In this document: positions 37,901 through 45,962 of the stretch, piece by piece | Layout: every line of letters starts with the position of its first letter | How positions within the stretch are numbered: the first letter of the stretch is position 1 | From: an uncultured Prevotellaceae bacterium | GTDB lineage: Bacteria > Bacteroidota > Bacteroidia > Bacteroidales > Bacteroidaceae | Direction: 5' to 3' | Length of the DNA stretch: 64,000 nt | Assembly: GCA_900319225.1 (NCBI GenBank) | Contig: ONNV01000008.1 | Span: forward strand, 52,921 to 116,920 | Notes under the pieces: model-generated | What the model was told of the DNA's origin: nothing | The model's database searches: none | The model's input: the letters and a program-made list of their open reading frames with translations, nothing else | Program-made: the position numbers and the translations under genes

Positions 37901-39017
37901 ATTCATGAAAGAGGTTGACTTTACTGCTTTTGGCGGTAGTCCCGTCTTTAGCGGCACCGATGATGCAACTATTGTGTATGAAGGTGAACTTGATGGCACA
38001 AAGGATGTTATGAATATCTTCTTCAGCACTCCCTACTTATATAAGGGTGGCAACCTGCTCATTGGCTGCTACGAGTATGAAAAGGGAAATTATAAGAGTG
38101 CTCATTTCTATGGCGAGAATGTAACTGGTGCAAGCATTCATGGTTACGATAGTAACTTTGACCAAATAAATGCAAATCAGAGAAACTTCTTGCCCAAGAC
38201 CACGTTCTGGTATGAGGATAATAAGGTGGTTCTTGCCGATAATGACAGCGAGCTTGCAGACGACGAGAAGAATATAGCCAAGATTGAAGCCAACAAGGGC
38301 ATTGTTTCTGATGTGACACTTAAGAACCGTGTACTCTATAAGAACGGTGAGTGGAATACCCTGTGCCTGCCGTTTGATGTCTCAACCACAGATGGTCCGC
38401 TTAGCGGAGACGGTGTTGAGGTGCAGATCCTGGATACACAGACATCAAATCTTTTCGGTACTGCTCTTACTCTGAACTTCAATAAGGAGACCACCGGTAC
38501 GATAGCCGCCGGTACGCCGTGCATAATCAAGTGGACCAAGCCCGATGGTTATGATGCCGATCCGGATGCCTTTGACATCATTGATCCGGAGTTCAAGGAT
38601 GTTACAATTACAAGTCAGGCTCCTACAGCCCAGGATTTTGATGGAGGTAGCTTTGTGGGCCAGTATTCATCATTCAAGGTAGGCAATAAGGCCAACGGTG
38701 ATGACGGAAACCTTGATGAGATTATCGTGTTGGGTAGCGGCAACATCATTGGTTACTATGACACTCCCAAGTCTCTGCGCACATTCCGTGCCCACTTTGA
38801 GGTGCCGGTTCAGTCCGGTCAGAAAGCTGCCAAGCGCGGTATAGTGAACTTTGCCGATGGCTCAACCACCGATGTTATCATTATTCAGTCTACAGATGAC
38901 AAGTCAGGCTGGAAGGTTAGTGATAAATGGTATACAATAGATGGTATCCTGCTTCCGGGCGTACCCACAGAGAAGGGTGAGTATATAAACAATGGTCGTA
39001 CAATTGTAATATTCTGA
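31959..39017 (+). CDS. Giant secreted CUB/GLUG-repeat surface protein
   Basis: About 2352 residues from the ATG at 31959, which directly precedes a signal peptide (ALLVLALSMLTTVGAWA). Codons upstream to 31839 are in frame but lie downstream of the -7 box with no signal character. Residues about 50-170 look like a CUB domain. Then come alternating MBG-like sandwiches and beta-helical GLUG-motif modules, each opened by a phrase such as GSGTKNDPYMI, GSGQKNDPYII or SKDNPYLIATEADL; GGLIGY, GGFVGN, GGIIGE and GGIVG mark GLUG turns. The last 240 residues form a conserved Bacteroidales tail ending in WYTIDG...NNGRTIVIF, similar to the end of the neighbouring C10 protease and reminiscent of T9SS sorting domains. 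Likely an adhesin. The repeat region is visibly AT-richer than its surroundings. Confidence 0.88.
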   Translation: MIKKENKPCKALLVLALSMLTTVGAWADSYNYVSLYEDNEIAVGTAGHYYVNMPQTGTSVLRLSNANITTFYVYDDGGKSDSYSSSCDGYLIIDAPSGYLIKVTGSVNTETGCDWLRIYDGDTDNYLGQENYTGSDKIGELLSSGNCLKIRFRSDSSREYGGMSLTVYLIAPTDICFFPGLEEHYIYTGNVINLNYKVLSADHTELTKDVDYSVTVTPSPVKEVGRYSITVNGKGQYTGALTKEFVVEKLLAGSGTKNDPYMINSDEDWSTFAYLLENNYSTYVDKYYRLGADINVSEAACLSEEKPFRGTFDGDGHTMTLNLEATENYCAPFRYANGCNFKRLHVSGTITTNGYRYAGGLIAYADGYYSNTYIDNCWSSVRFVSTAAADNSYNNRCYGGFIGYLYSNAYIKNCLYDGSLIGPEVKGCSGFVADFSTYSHDLRITNCLFAPAQITIGDYISYTFAKEADLIDNCYYTQSFGTVQGSPVGSMTNAELKEALGSMWQIKNDKVVPIQENRNLDYSTLICKSSYEWTGSEINVVPTVKDLDGNIINPDNYEITFSPSPVKNVDNYTMTITGKAANGYSGSLIQEIKVLAQLPGSGQKNDPYIISSSDDWNRFAEMVNGGYQYNGRFVALDRDITISTMVGLDASHCFEGYFDGRDHTLTVNLQNNDPTVEGVAPFHHTRFSKIMNLTVDGTITSAGKYAAGLIGWSGSPDECTNCVVKATITTSADYAGGFVGNIDVESENNHSISFNNCVFAGTIQSSNSDQHKAGGFCGYGYGYSYLTNCLENGTYTKISMMNPRTGYKNSSNKQVNSLYYVNKIGSIGEYITESNNCFNVSLTAPENALYLTRAIQGYTFYQPVSVSAFMDSYLYDGDAINLVYTLKAGVTTLTENTDYTVTIKNSNNETVAKEDLTAAGIYTITFTPVDGNEAGYAGQSISRTFNIIQDAETLDGYVFSYEGEGDNKVYHIDNEADLERLAAYVNSGHNAQGMTFVLTTDITMTGEHTAIGKDYDNPFNGTFDGRGNKIIGLTINKPDCAYQGLFGRWGAHAVAKNIILQDCDITGYSNVGGILGYVSEYNSNVLIENCHVSGTIKGILDDGFRIGGIAGYLGYGNIKRCTVRGSLSSTANVSRIGGIIGETYYGVKVDSCENAADITGPGALHAGIFGLAAQNDLVATNCLNTGIVEGDELIGGISGYYRNQSKNYGNYTHCYYVAQGDGSAYKASIEADKPGKTERIYEISMEENLSDITCATEGVVVTSMIDGKKYIRSGNWTVTLTPSVPEGYSFVNYTCQGGTLTNLGQADGEHSLTVNNKNITLGITTSKNGSTNINLATISDIADQRWSGNIEIKPSIVATYNDVTLVEGTDYYLEYSNNIDKGTATAILKGLNNFEGTATKEFNIVDFPLKDPQNSYNSKDNPYLIATEADLKALAGIVNSGKRLDGYYKQTAPITLTTEHTPIGTDINHWFRGSYNGDNNVISNLVINKPNSANQGLFGAFYGGWQNSYYGEITNVVLENCDITGGKCTGGIVGIMYDYGGRVTNCKVSGVIRVGNDLSDDSNANRHGGIVGECCKYWCGGGTVENCINIADVTGEGVFHGGIVGYISDNFDVSNCFNAGVIEGTSYVGSIMGGYNGKTLTNNYHTAGTTGGAGSEDNSEGTDRKNAEVIVKITAGEGVTITYPENPAYIWNGENYYKSGTDVTLAYELPDGKYFERYAVSSGNISNPAYIQGSHTLTDFSQDVVVSAKCVDEQTDIATATVMSIDDLTYNGKEQHPLPVVTLDNDTLVENIHYTISYDTDCTNVGEKTVTITGIGRFNGTTSQVFNIKPFDISGENALTISNVEGGYAQTGDVQHPVPTAKCSATNNATLSEGTDYLLSYSEGCQLPGDYTITLTGQGNYTGQNVVPFTILDVKALTVHDKSDYNQYIPVYGYYAENFNKCEFVMPADELAAMNGKVIRNMKFYLKTKADASWGKARFRVFMKEVDFTAFGGSPVFSGTDDATIVYEGELDGTKDVMNIFFSTPYLYKGGNLLIGCYEYEKGNYKSAHFYGENVTGASIHGYDSNFDQINANQRNFLPKTTFWYEDNKVVLADNDSELADDEKNIAKIEANKGIVSDVTLKNRVLYKNGEWNTLCLPFDVSTTDGPLSGDGVEVQILDTQTSNLFGTALTLNFNKETTGTIAAGTPCIIKWTKPDGYDADPDAFDIIDPEFKDVTITSQAPTAQDFDGGSFVGQYSSFKVGNKANGDDGNLDEIIVLGSGNIIGYYDTPKSLRTFRAHFEVPVQSGQKAAKRGIVNFADGSTTDVIIIQSTDDKSGWKVSDKWYTIDGILLPGVPTEKGEYINNGRTIVIF

Positions 39018-39024
39018 TTGAGTT

Positions 39025-39162
39025 ATGGATATGAAAAAGAAGATATACAGCAAACCGTCAACAACGGTTTATGAGATCAAGATGCATTCAAATCTGCTGG
39101 TGGTCAGTGACCTGGACGGAGATAATCCTCTGGACTGGGGTAATCCTCTGATTGACCTCTGA
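39025..39162 (+). CDS. 45-residue peptide encoded after the surface protein
   Basis: A small ORF seven bases after the giant gene: it starts MDMKKKIYSKPSTTVYEIKM and ends DWGNPLIDL. Short proteins beginning MKK.Y..P...V..I and turning acidic are frequent in Bacteroidales next to large surface proteins; their role is unknown. The basic start and acidic, Pro/Asp-rich end recall leader-like peptides. The ORF ends just before the shared terminator, so it is probably cotranscribed. The start could also be the ATG two codons later (39031). Confidence 0.65.
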   Translation: MDMKKKIYSKPSTTVYEIKMHSNLLVVSDLDGDNPLDWGNPLIDL

Positions 39163-39178
39163 TTGCCTGATTGATAAA

Positions 39179-39217
39179 AAGAACCCCGAAAGTCGTAATG
39201 AGACTTTCGGGGTTCTT
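39179..39217. terminator. Bidirectional terminator
   Basis: A perfect 16-bp stem (39179-39194 with 39202-39217) between the peptide gene and the convergent C10 protease, T-rich on the plus side (TTTTATTTT) and A-rich on the left. Confidence 0.9.
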
Positions 39218-39230
39218 TTATTTTAATGGG

Positions 39231-41753
39231 TTACTTGTCGCCTATTATTATTTTTTTGTGGTCACTGGTAATGTAGATACCGCTCTGAGTGGGAATGCCG
39301 CTGACGGGGCGTCCCAGAATGTCATAATAGATAACAGGTTCAGCATCTGTCTGTGCAGGTTTGACGTTTGTAGGTTCGCTGATCCTGAAATGACACGTAT
39401 TAAAACAGCTTATTGAGAGGTAATCGCCGTTGACATAATCACAGAGATAGGACTCCAGTACGTAAAAACCGGGTTTGCTGATATCAATATCGGCCTTGTA
39501 GGTAAAGATGCTGTCTCTGTTTTCTCCATTTGCAGACAGAGCCTTGAGATACTCCCTTATTTCATCCTTGACAATGATATCCATGACTTTTTTGTCATTG
39601 TAAAGACACCTGATTCTGCAGATTATGCTATCCGATGGAGTTACGTAATCAGGGACTCCGTTGCTTGTGGTATCACATAACACGATGTCATATGAGCACT
39701 TTCCATCTTCTATCGCGTGACTGCTCCTGTTCTCTATGTATCTGCTGTAGTTGATAAGCGTGTCATTTGCCAGTTCCAGATAGAATTGACCCATCAATAT
39801 ATCATATGAATCGTACACCTTTATACGTGTAAGACCTTTGTGCTTGGGTTTGAGAAGGAATGTAACTTCTCCTTCCTCCCAGGCACGGATATAGGCGTTA
39901 TTGGAGTAGGTTTCAACGGATATATAAGGGGTGTCTTTTGTGATATCGGCCTCTTTTTTGTCACCATAATAATAGGCCTTGAAATTCAATCCATAAGTCA
40001 GGTCCTTAGGTGTTTGGTTTCTTATGGATACAGTCACATCATTAGGCTCGCCAAGTCTTCCTGCTCCGTATGTAATGGCTCCGTCAATTAACTTGAATCC
40101 TATTGGCTTGCTGGATGGCTTTATGAAAAACAGACCGCTTTCAGTTCGTCCGGTTACGACATTTGAGAGAGTAGGAGGAATAACCTCCCATTCTGCTCCG
40201 GGCTTACGTAATCTGATCATGGGATACAGCGTTACGGAATCACCCGGCTGGAAGTCTGTACTATCAATAGAAACTATTATTCTATTTCTTTTCTTTAAAC
40301 GGTGAGCGTATGCTATAGTGTCATAGCTTTTTGAGTAATAGAGAGGGGTGAGCTGCCCGTAGTCATCAATCGTCCCCAAAGCATGGTCTACTGCGTCGTT
40401 TTCCTTACCATCAAATATGTAAGAATAATAGACTCCATTGACTTCGGTGACTATTATGTTTTCGTATTGGAAAAAAACCATATCGGAGCCTTCTGGTTGG
40501 GGTTGTTCCTTTAAATCAGGACTGACATATATCATTATTTCTTGCTTCATTGAGAATCCCAGACTGGAACTTCCATAGGCCACGTTGGAACTTTGTTCAG
40601 GATTCAGTACAGATAGGGAATAATAGCCGTCACAATCGCCACCCCATCCCCAATTGATGTGAAACAGTCCCGTATCATCATATCCGTCGCAAATAAAGGC
40701 ATGTCCGCCATTATCACTATATCCGTTGTATAATACTGGGCGGCCTGATGCCAGCTCATTATAGACAATATCTTCCCATTCGTCTATATTGCAGAATGAG
40801 GACCTGAGTAACAAAGTCGCAGCCGGATACCCAAGATATTTTACTAATGCATCTCTCATCGATGGCCCGTTAGTACCGGAGCCACCTAATTCATATGGTG
40901 AGTATGCCATGCCCATAGCCTGACCGCAATAACGCATCAGGGTGGCTACTGCTTCCTGTTGAGCATCAGTTCCAACCAACTCTTTCTTGCCGGTCTCAGG
41001 ATTCAATATATGATAGTCATTCAGCATGTTGTCATAGTCAAATGTCACAGGTGGGAGTGAGTCAATATACCACTTTTTACTTTCATTTCTTTTATCACCA
41101 GGATCAGCTGAATAATAACCGGGTAGACCGTCCGGCATACTTTCCGGCCAATTGTAATAGTTAAGAATCTGTGCGATAGAGGTGGCTCCACAACCAGTAA
41201 TGCACTGTTTCCCATTAACTGTGGAATCTAATCCGGCGTACAGCGGTGTCTGGTCATAATATGGCTCAAACTGATTCCAGTGGGTCTTGATGAGCGGCTC
41301 TATAGGCTTTTTGTCAGTACGTGTCCCGGTAAGGCTTGGGTTGCCGTCAATTATCAGGTTGCCGTCCTTCAGGTCTGTGCGGTCACCCAATGTGGCGATA
41401 GCCTCATCATACTGTTTAAACCATGAACGTATATTCTCAGGCAGGTTATCCCAGTCTATATGACCGCTGTTCGAGTATCCCAGAACGGGTAGGGTACGGT
41501 CATCGGCCGATGCAATGATGAATCCGCCGTTGTTGATATTGAAGGCATAGATGCTGTTGGCCTCAACGGGCGATGATTCAAGTCTCATTCCTTGGTCACC
41601 GGCAGTTGCGGTTCTGCTGCTTACACGGTCTGCTGTCATTGAACTGCCCATAAACCTCAGGGCACGCGCCATTGCCTCCTCTTCAGTTAAATGCTGGGCA
41701 TATGCAGATGCTGCGGTCAGCACCAAGAGTGTCAGTATGAAAAGCCTTTTCAT
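39231..41753 (-). CDS. C10 family cysteine protease (streptopain-like)
   Basis: 840 residues. Signal peptide (ending AYAQ, about residue 20), an Spi-type prodomain (about 22-150), then the C10 catalytic domain: TGCGATSIAQI holds nucleophile Cys188 and GHAFICDGYD the catalytic His351, followed by the FHINWGWGG turn. A long beta-sandwich region follows, and the tail YYDILGRPVSG...GIYI...KKIIIG resembles a T9SS-type sorting signal, shared in form with the giant protein next door. Secreted or surface protease. It follows the DPP gene by 20 bases and is AT-richer than the DPP and RelA genes. Confidence 0.94.
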   Translation of the reverse strand: MKRLFILTLLVLTAASAYAQHLTEEEAMARALRFMGSSMTADRVSSRTATAGDQGMRLESSPVEANSIYAFNINNGGFIIASADDRTLPVLGYSNSGHIDWDNLPENIRSWFKQYDEAIATLGDRTDLKDGNLIIDGNPSLTGTRTDKKPIEPLIKTHWNQFEPYYDQTPLYAGLDSTVNGKQCITGCGATSIAQILNYYNWPESMPDGLPGYYSADPGDKRNESKKWYIDSLPPVTFDYDNMLNDYHILNPETGKKELVGTDAQQEAVATLMRYCGQAMGMAYSPYELGGSGTNGPSMRDALVKYLGYPAATLLLRSSFCNIDEWEDIVYNELASGRPVLYNGYSDNGGHAFICDGYDDTGLFHINWGWGGDCDGYYSLSVLNPEQSSNVAYGSSSLGFSMKQEIMIYVSPDLKEQPQPEGSDMVFFQYENIIVTEVNGVYYSYIFDGKENDAVDHALGTIDDYGQLTPLYYSKSYDTIAYAHRLKKRNRIIVSIDSTDFQPGDSVTLYPMIRLRKPGAEWEVIPPTLSNVVTGRTESGLFFIKPSSKPIGFKLIDGAITYGAGRLGEPNDVTVSIRNQTPKDLTYGLNFKAYYYGDKKEADITKDTPYISVETYSNNAYIRAWEEGEVTFLLKPKHKGLTRIKVYDSYDILMGQFYLELANDTLINYSRYIENRSSHAIEDGKCSYDIVLCDTTSNGVPDYVTPSDSIICRIRCLYNDKKVMDIIVKDEIREYLKALSANGENRDSIFTYKADIDISKPGFYVLESYLCDYVNGDYLSISCFNTCHFRISEPTNVKPAQTDAEPVIYYDILGRPVSGIPTQSGIYITSDHKKIIIGDK

Positions 41754-41773
41754 AAGGTGTTGTAAAATGTGTT

Positions 41774-43738
41774 TTATAGATTTGCGTTGAAATAGTCTGT
41801 GACTTTCTGCATAAGGTGTATCCGGTCCTGACCGCGTACATTGTGCTCATGAGTGGGGTACGGGAAATAGTCCAGCTGTACTCCGGCTTTGATGCAAGCC
41901 TCCACAAAACTCAGGCTGTGCTCCCAGACCACGGTCTTGTCAATGGCACCCTGACATATGAGCAGCTTACCTTTCAGGTCACCAGCCTTGGAAATGAGAC
42001 TGGTCTTTTCAAATCCTTCAGGATTGGTCTGCTCAGTCTCCATGTAACGCTCTCCGTACATTACCTCATACCATTTCCAGTCAATGACAGGACCTCCGGC
42101 TACACCTACCTTGAATATATCCGGGTGGTTGACCATGAGCGATATGGTCATGAATCCGCCGTAACTCCATCCGTGTACGCCTATGCGCTCCCTGTCAACC
42201 CACTCATGTGACATGAGCCAGCGCATACCCTCCATCTGGTCCTCCATCTCTGCCTGGCCGCACTGGCGGTGGATGGCCTTCTCATACTCTGCACCATGAT
42301 GCTGTGTGCCGCGGTTGTCCATCACGAACACCACATATCCATGCTGTGCCATATACATCTCCCATGTACGCAGGTAGGCATGGAAAGAGTTGTTTACCAG
42401 CTGGCTGTGCGGGCCTCCGTAGACGTACAGTATAACCGGATATTTCTTAGTGGGGTCAAAATCCATGGGGCGTATCAGACGGTAGTGGTTGTCATACTTG
42501 CCGTCGGCGCTCTTTATGGTGCCAAGTTCAATGGGGCAGAAGTTGAGATCGGCCGTGGGGTCCTTGGCACGATAGATCTCCTTGGGCCTAGTGCCGTCAG
42601 TCTTGATGATGCTTACCACCATGGGGGTGTTCAGCTCTGACCATGAGTCTATGAAATAGCTGCCGTCCGGACTTATCTGGCAGGTGTGCCAGCCCGATTC
42701 GCGGGTCAGACGCTGGGCCTTTCCGCTCCTTATGTTGACGCGGAATAGATGGCGCTCTGCAGGTGATATCTCAAATGAGTAATAGTAGACGTAATTACCC
42801 TTTATGTCCAGCAATTGGATATCGGCATCGGTATTGACTAAGCGCTTGGGCTCACCGCCTTTTATGGTTCCCAGGTAGAGATTCCAGTAACCGTCACGTA
42901 CGTTGGTCTGGTAAATGAAACGGTCTGAATCATCGGGTAGGAAAGTGAGCGGATGCTCCGGCTCTACATAACGGTCGTCATGCTCGGTAAAGAGCGTTCC
43001 CAGACACTTGCCGGTGGCAGCGTCATAGACGTTCAGGTGCATGTTCTTCTGGGCACGGTCCAGCACCTGTATGTAAATGCGGTCATTTGCAGGCCCCCAT
43101 GTTATGTTGGTCAGATAACGTTCATCATCAAAATCAGTGACATCCATCCAAACGGTGGTGTCTTTTGCTGTATCATAGACTCCCAGTGTTATGATCTCAG
43201 ACTCCATGCCGTTCATGGGGTACCGGATCTGCTGGAGAGTACCGGTGCGGGATGTGATGTCCAACAGCGGGAACTGCGTGACGCGGCTCTCATCCTTCTT
43301 GTAGAACGCAATACGGCTGTGATCAGGTGATACGAATATGCCGTTCTCTATGCCGAATTCGTTACGGCTTACTGACTCACCGCATACAATGCCATCCTGG
43401 TTGAATGATGTAATCTGATGGTCCACGCTGTCCTTATCGGTATACCAAACCTCTCCGTCTTTTGTGAATGCCTTGAAATGGTCTTTCTTGGTGCGTTTGC
43501 CCTTGGCGGTGGGCTTGCCCATATCCTTTCCGGTACGGGCATCTATGTGGTACTCCTTCTTGTCAAGTCTGTATGTGTAAACGGCACCGCCCAGGTCCCA
43601 TTTGCAACCTATGTCCTGCACGCTTATGCCCTTGTTCAGCACAGCCTCCTCCATGGTGAGGATGCGTCTCTCTTCTGCTCCTGCCTTGCTCATTCCTGCA
43701 GTTAAAATGGTCAATAACAATATGATGGTCTTTCTCAT
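41774..43738 (-). CDS. S9 family dipeptidyl peptidase IV-like protease
   Basis: About 654 residues: signal peptide (MRKTIILLLTILTAGMSKAGA), an eight-bladed propeller (about 40-400, DPPIV_N) and an alpha/beta hydrolase domain with GWSYGGF (nucleophile Ser), GAIDKTV (Asp) and THEHNV (His). It should cleave X-Pro or similar dipeptides from peptides in the periplasm or outside, consistent with the C10 protease downstream. I start it at the ATG at 43738 because the in-frame TTG at 43744 is weaker; it lies nine bases after the relA stop. Confidence 0.92.
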   Translation of the reverse strand: MRKTIILLLTILTAGMSKAGAEERRILTMEEAVLNKGISVQDIGCKWDLGGAVYTYRLDKKEYHIDARTGKDMGKPTAKGKRTKKDHFKAFTKDGEVWYTDKDSVDHQITSFNQDGIVCGESVSRNEFGIENGIFVSPDHSRIAFYKKDESRVTQFPLLDITSRTGTLQQIRYPMNGMESEIITLGVYDTAKDTTVWMDVTDFDDERYLTNITWGPANDRIYIQVLDRAQKNMHLNVYDAATGKCLGTLFTEHDDRYVEPEHPLTFLPDDSDRFIYQTNVRDGYWNLYLGTIKGGEPKRLVNTDADIQLLDIKGNYVYYYSFEISPAERHLFRVNIRSGKAQRLTRESGWHTCQISPDGSYFIDSWSELNTPMVVSIIKTDGTRPKEIYRAKDPTADLNFCPIELGTIKSADGKYDNHYRLIRPMDFDPTKKYPVILYVYGGPHSQLVNNSFHAYLRTWEMYMAQHGYVVFVMDNRGTQHHGAEYEKAIHRQCGQAEMEDQMEGMRWLMSHEWVDRERIGVHGWSYGGFMTISLMVNHPDIFKVGVAGGPVIDWKWYEVMYGERYMETEQTNPEGFEKTSLISKAGDLKGKLLICQGAIDKTVVWEHSLSFVEACIKAGVQLDYFPYPTHEHNVRGQDRIHLMQKVTDYFNANL

Positions 43739-43747
43739 ATTCAAACA

Positions 43748-45919
43748 TCAATTTATTCTTTCTATTTCTCTGACTCCCTTTATCTGCTTAAGCTTCTTGG
43801 TGAGCCTGTCCAGAGTGGACAGGTCACTTACCAGCACCGTCAGACGCCCCTGGAACAGGCCGCCGTTGGAGTCAATGCTGATGGAACGCAGCATGGTGTC
43901 TGGCTCCTTGTTGATTATTGATGATATGTTGGATACTATGCCTATGTCATCCTGGCCTATCACGTTAAGCGTGATGCTGTACTGGCTGCCGCTCTTGCCC
44001 GACCAACGTGCACGCACGATGCGGTAGGGGTAGCGTTCCCTCATGCGCAGCAGGTTGGGGCATGAGCTGCGGTGAATCCTTATGCCGCCGTTGATGCTTA
44101 CGAATCCGGTGACGTCATCCCCGTAAATGGGGTGGCAGCATCCGGCCATCTTGAAATCAATGCCGGTAAGGTTATCGCCGATGACCAGTACGTCAGTATC
44201 CTGGCCGGTTTTCCTCTCAGTATCAGTAAAGGTCTTCTCTATGTCAAAATCCTCAGCGTGATGCACCTCCTGCTCAGCCTGGGCGTGCATCTCCTCATAT
44301 ATCTTGAGTACGTCATCGACCGTGATCTCATTCTCCATCAGAGCATGGAAGAACGGGGTCTGTCCCTTGAACCCCATACGTACTATCAGACGTGACATGT
44401 CACTCTCCGATATCTCTATCTTGCGGTTCTTGAAACGGCGCTGCAGAAGCTCCTTGCCGGCCTGAGCCTCGCGGTTGCGTATCTCGTTCAGACCCTGCCT
44501 GATGCGCATACGTGCACGTGAGGTGACAGCTATGTTCAGCCAGTCCTGCTTGGGAGTCTGGGTTGATGATGTCAGTACCTCTACGGTATCGCCGCTCTGG
44601 AGCTTGTGGCTTATGCGCACGTTACGTCCGCCCACGCGGGCACCCACGCATGTGAGGCCCAGACGGCTGTGTATGGAGAATGCAAAATCCAGCACTGTTG
44701 CGCCCTTGGGCAACTGACGTACCTCACCGTTGGGAGTGAATACGAATATCTCCTCCTGATACATATCCAACGCAAAGTCCTTGCGCATCTCATCAGGGCT
44801 GGTGTTATGCTCCAGTATCTCGCGGATTCCGGCCATGATGCTGTCGGCCGCACCTTCACTCTTGATACCCTTGTATGACCAGTGAGCTGCCAGACCTCGC
44901 TCTGCGATGTCATCCATGCGGCGGGTACGTATCTGGATCTCCACCCAGCGGTTCTCTGGTCCGTTCACGGTGATGTGCAGTGACTCATAACCGTTGCTCT
45001 TGGGCACGCTCAGCCAGTCACGCAGACGTTTGGGATTGGGCTGGTACATATCGGTCACGATACTGTACACCTGCCAGCACTGGGCTTTCTCCTTATCGGC
45101 CGGCGAATCCAGAATGATACGGATGGCAAACAGGTCATATATGTGGTCCAGAGTGGTGTTCTGGGCCTTCATCTTGTTCCATATGCTGGATATGGATTTG
45201 GTGCGTCCCTTGATGGTGAACTTGAGCCCCGCCTCCTCAAGACGCTGCTTTACAGGCTCAATGAATGACTTGATGTAAGCCTCACGTGCCCGTTTGGTCT
45301 CATTGAGCTGACGTGCAATGTCATTGTATATGTCACGGTGCTCATACTTGACCACCATATCCTCCATCTCGCTCTTTATGGCGTACAGGCCCAGACGGTG
45401 GGCCATAGGAATATAGAGTAACCGGGCCTCCTCGGTCACATGGAGTCTATAATCAGTATCATCGGTGCTAGCCAGCATCTGCATCAGCACATAGCGGTCG
45501 GCAATAAGGCAGATGATAACACGAACGTCCTCAGCAAAAGAAACCAGCAGCTTGCGGAAATTCTCATCGGCAATGGAGTCATGCTTGGAGTAGAGTTCCT
45601 TGACACGGCACATGCCCTGTATGAGCTGGGCCGCATCCTCACCGAACTGCTGCTTGAACTGCTCGGGCGCAATCAGCCCCTGCTGTACCATGGGGTCAAA
45701 CAGCGCAGTGAGCAGGGACGCCTTTTTGAGTCCGGTTTTCTGTACTATCACCGTGCCGGTCCTGATACACCGTTCCAGCGTATCGATACCGTGACAGTCC
45801 GTTGCGTAGGCCCCATTTGCAATACCTTCACGGAGCAGCCCCTTAAGCCTGTTCCAATCATCAGCCTCAAACAGCGGCCGAGCCGCCGTCACCAATTCCC
45901 TATATGCTCCAAATTCCAT
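43748..45919 (-). CDS. relA: RelA/SpoT homologue, probably synthetase-only
   Basis: About 723 residues of a long RSH protein. Order: degenerate HD domain (about 20-175), (p)ppGpp synthetase (about 225-340; GRTKSISSIWNKM, DLFAIRIIL), TGS (about 375-440), helical region, C-terminal ACT (about 650-723). The HD motif normally reading LLHDVVED is replaced by ALFDPMVQQG and lacks its metal ligands, so hydrolase activity should be lost, as in RelA. The start at 45919 (MEFGAYREL) follows a -7 box by six bases; an upstream in-frame ATG lies beyond that box. Its stop is nine bases from the DPP start, so stringent response and proteases may share a transcript. Confidence 0.93.
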   Translation of the reverse strand: MEFGAYRELVTAARPLFEADDWNRLKGLLREGIANGAYATDCHGIDTLERCIRTGTVIVQKTGLKKASLLTALFDPMVQQGLIAPEQFKQQFGEDAAQLIQGMCRVKELYSKHDSIADENFRKLLVSFAEDVRVIICLIADRYVLMQMLASTDDTDYRLHVTEEARLLYIPMAHRLGLYAIKSEMEDMVVKYEHRDIYNDIARQLNETKRAREAYIKSFIEPVKQRLEEAGLKFTIKGRTKSISSIWNKMKAQNTTLDHIYDLFAIRIILDSPADKEKAQCWQVYSIVTDMYQPNPKRLRDWLSVPKSNGYESLHITVNGPENRWVEIQIRTRRMDDIAERGLAAHWSYKGIKSEGAADSIMAGIREILEHNTSPDEMRKDFALDMYQEEIFVFTPNGEVRQLPKGATVLDFAFSIHSRLGLTCVGARVGGRNVRISHKLQSGDTVEVLTSSTQTPKQDWLNIAVTSRARMRIRQGLNEIRNREAQAGKELLQRRFKNRKIEISESDMSRLIVRMGFKGQTPFFHALMENEITVDDVLKIYEEMHAQAEQEVHHAEDFDIEKTFTDTERKTGQDTDVLVIGDNLTGIDFKMAGCCHPIYGDDVTGFVSINGGIRIHRSSCPNLLRMRERYPYRIVRARWSGKSGSQYSITLNVIGQDDIGIVSNISSIINKEPDTMLRSISIDSNGGLFQGRLTVLVSDLSTLDRLTKKLKQIKGVREIERIN

Positions 45920-45925
45920 AATCTG

Positions 45926-45933
45926 CAAATATA
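45926..45933 (-). promoter_or_regulatory. -7 box for relA, leaderless geometry
   Basis: The minus strand reads TATATTTG, six bases before the ATG at 45919. No TTG lies at the -33 position. The repeat array begins 29 bases further out. Confidence 0.6.
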
Positions 45934-45962
45934 GACATTTTTCCACTCATTTGCCCTGCTCA

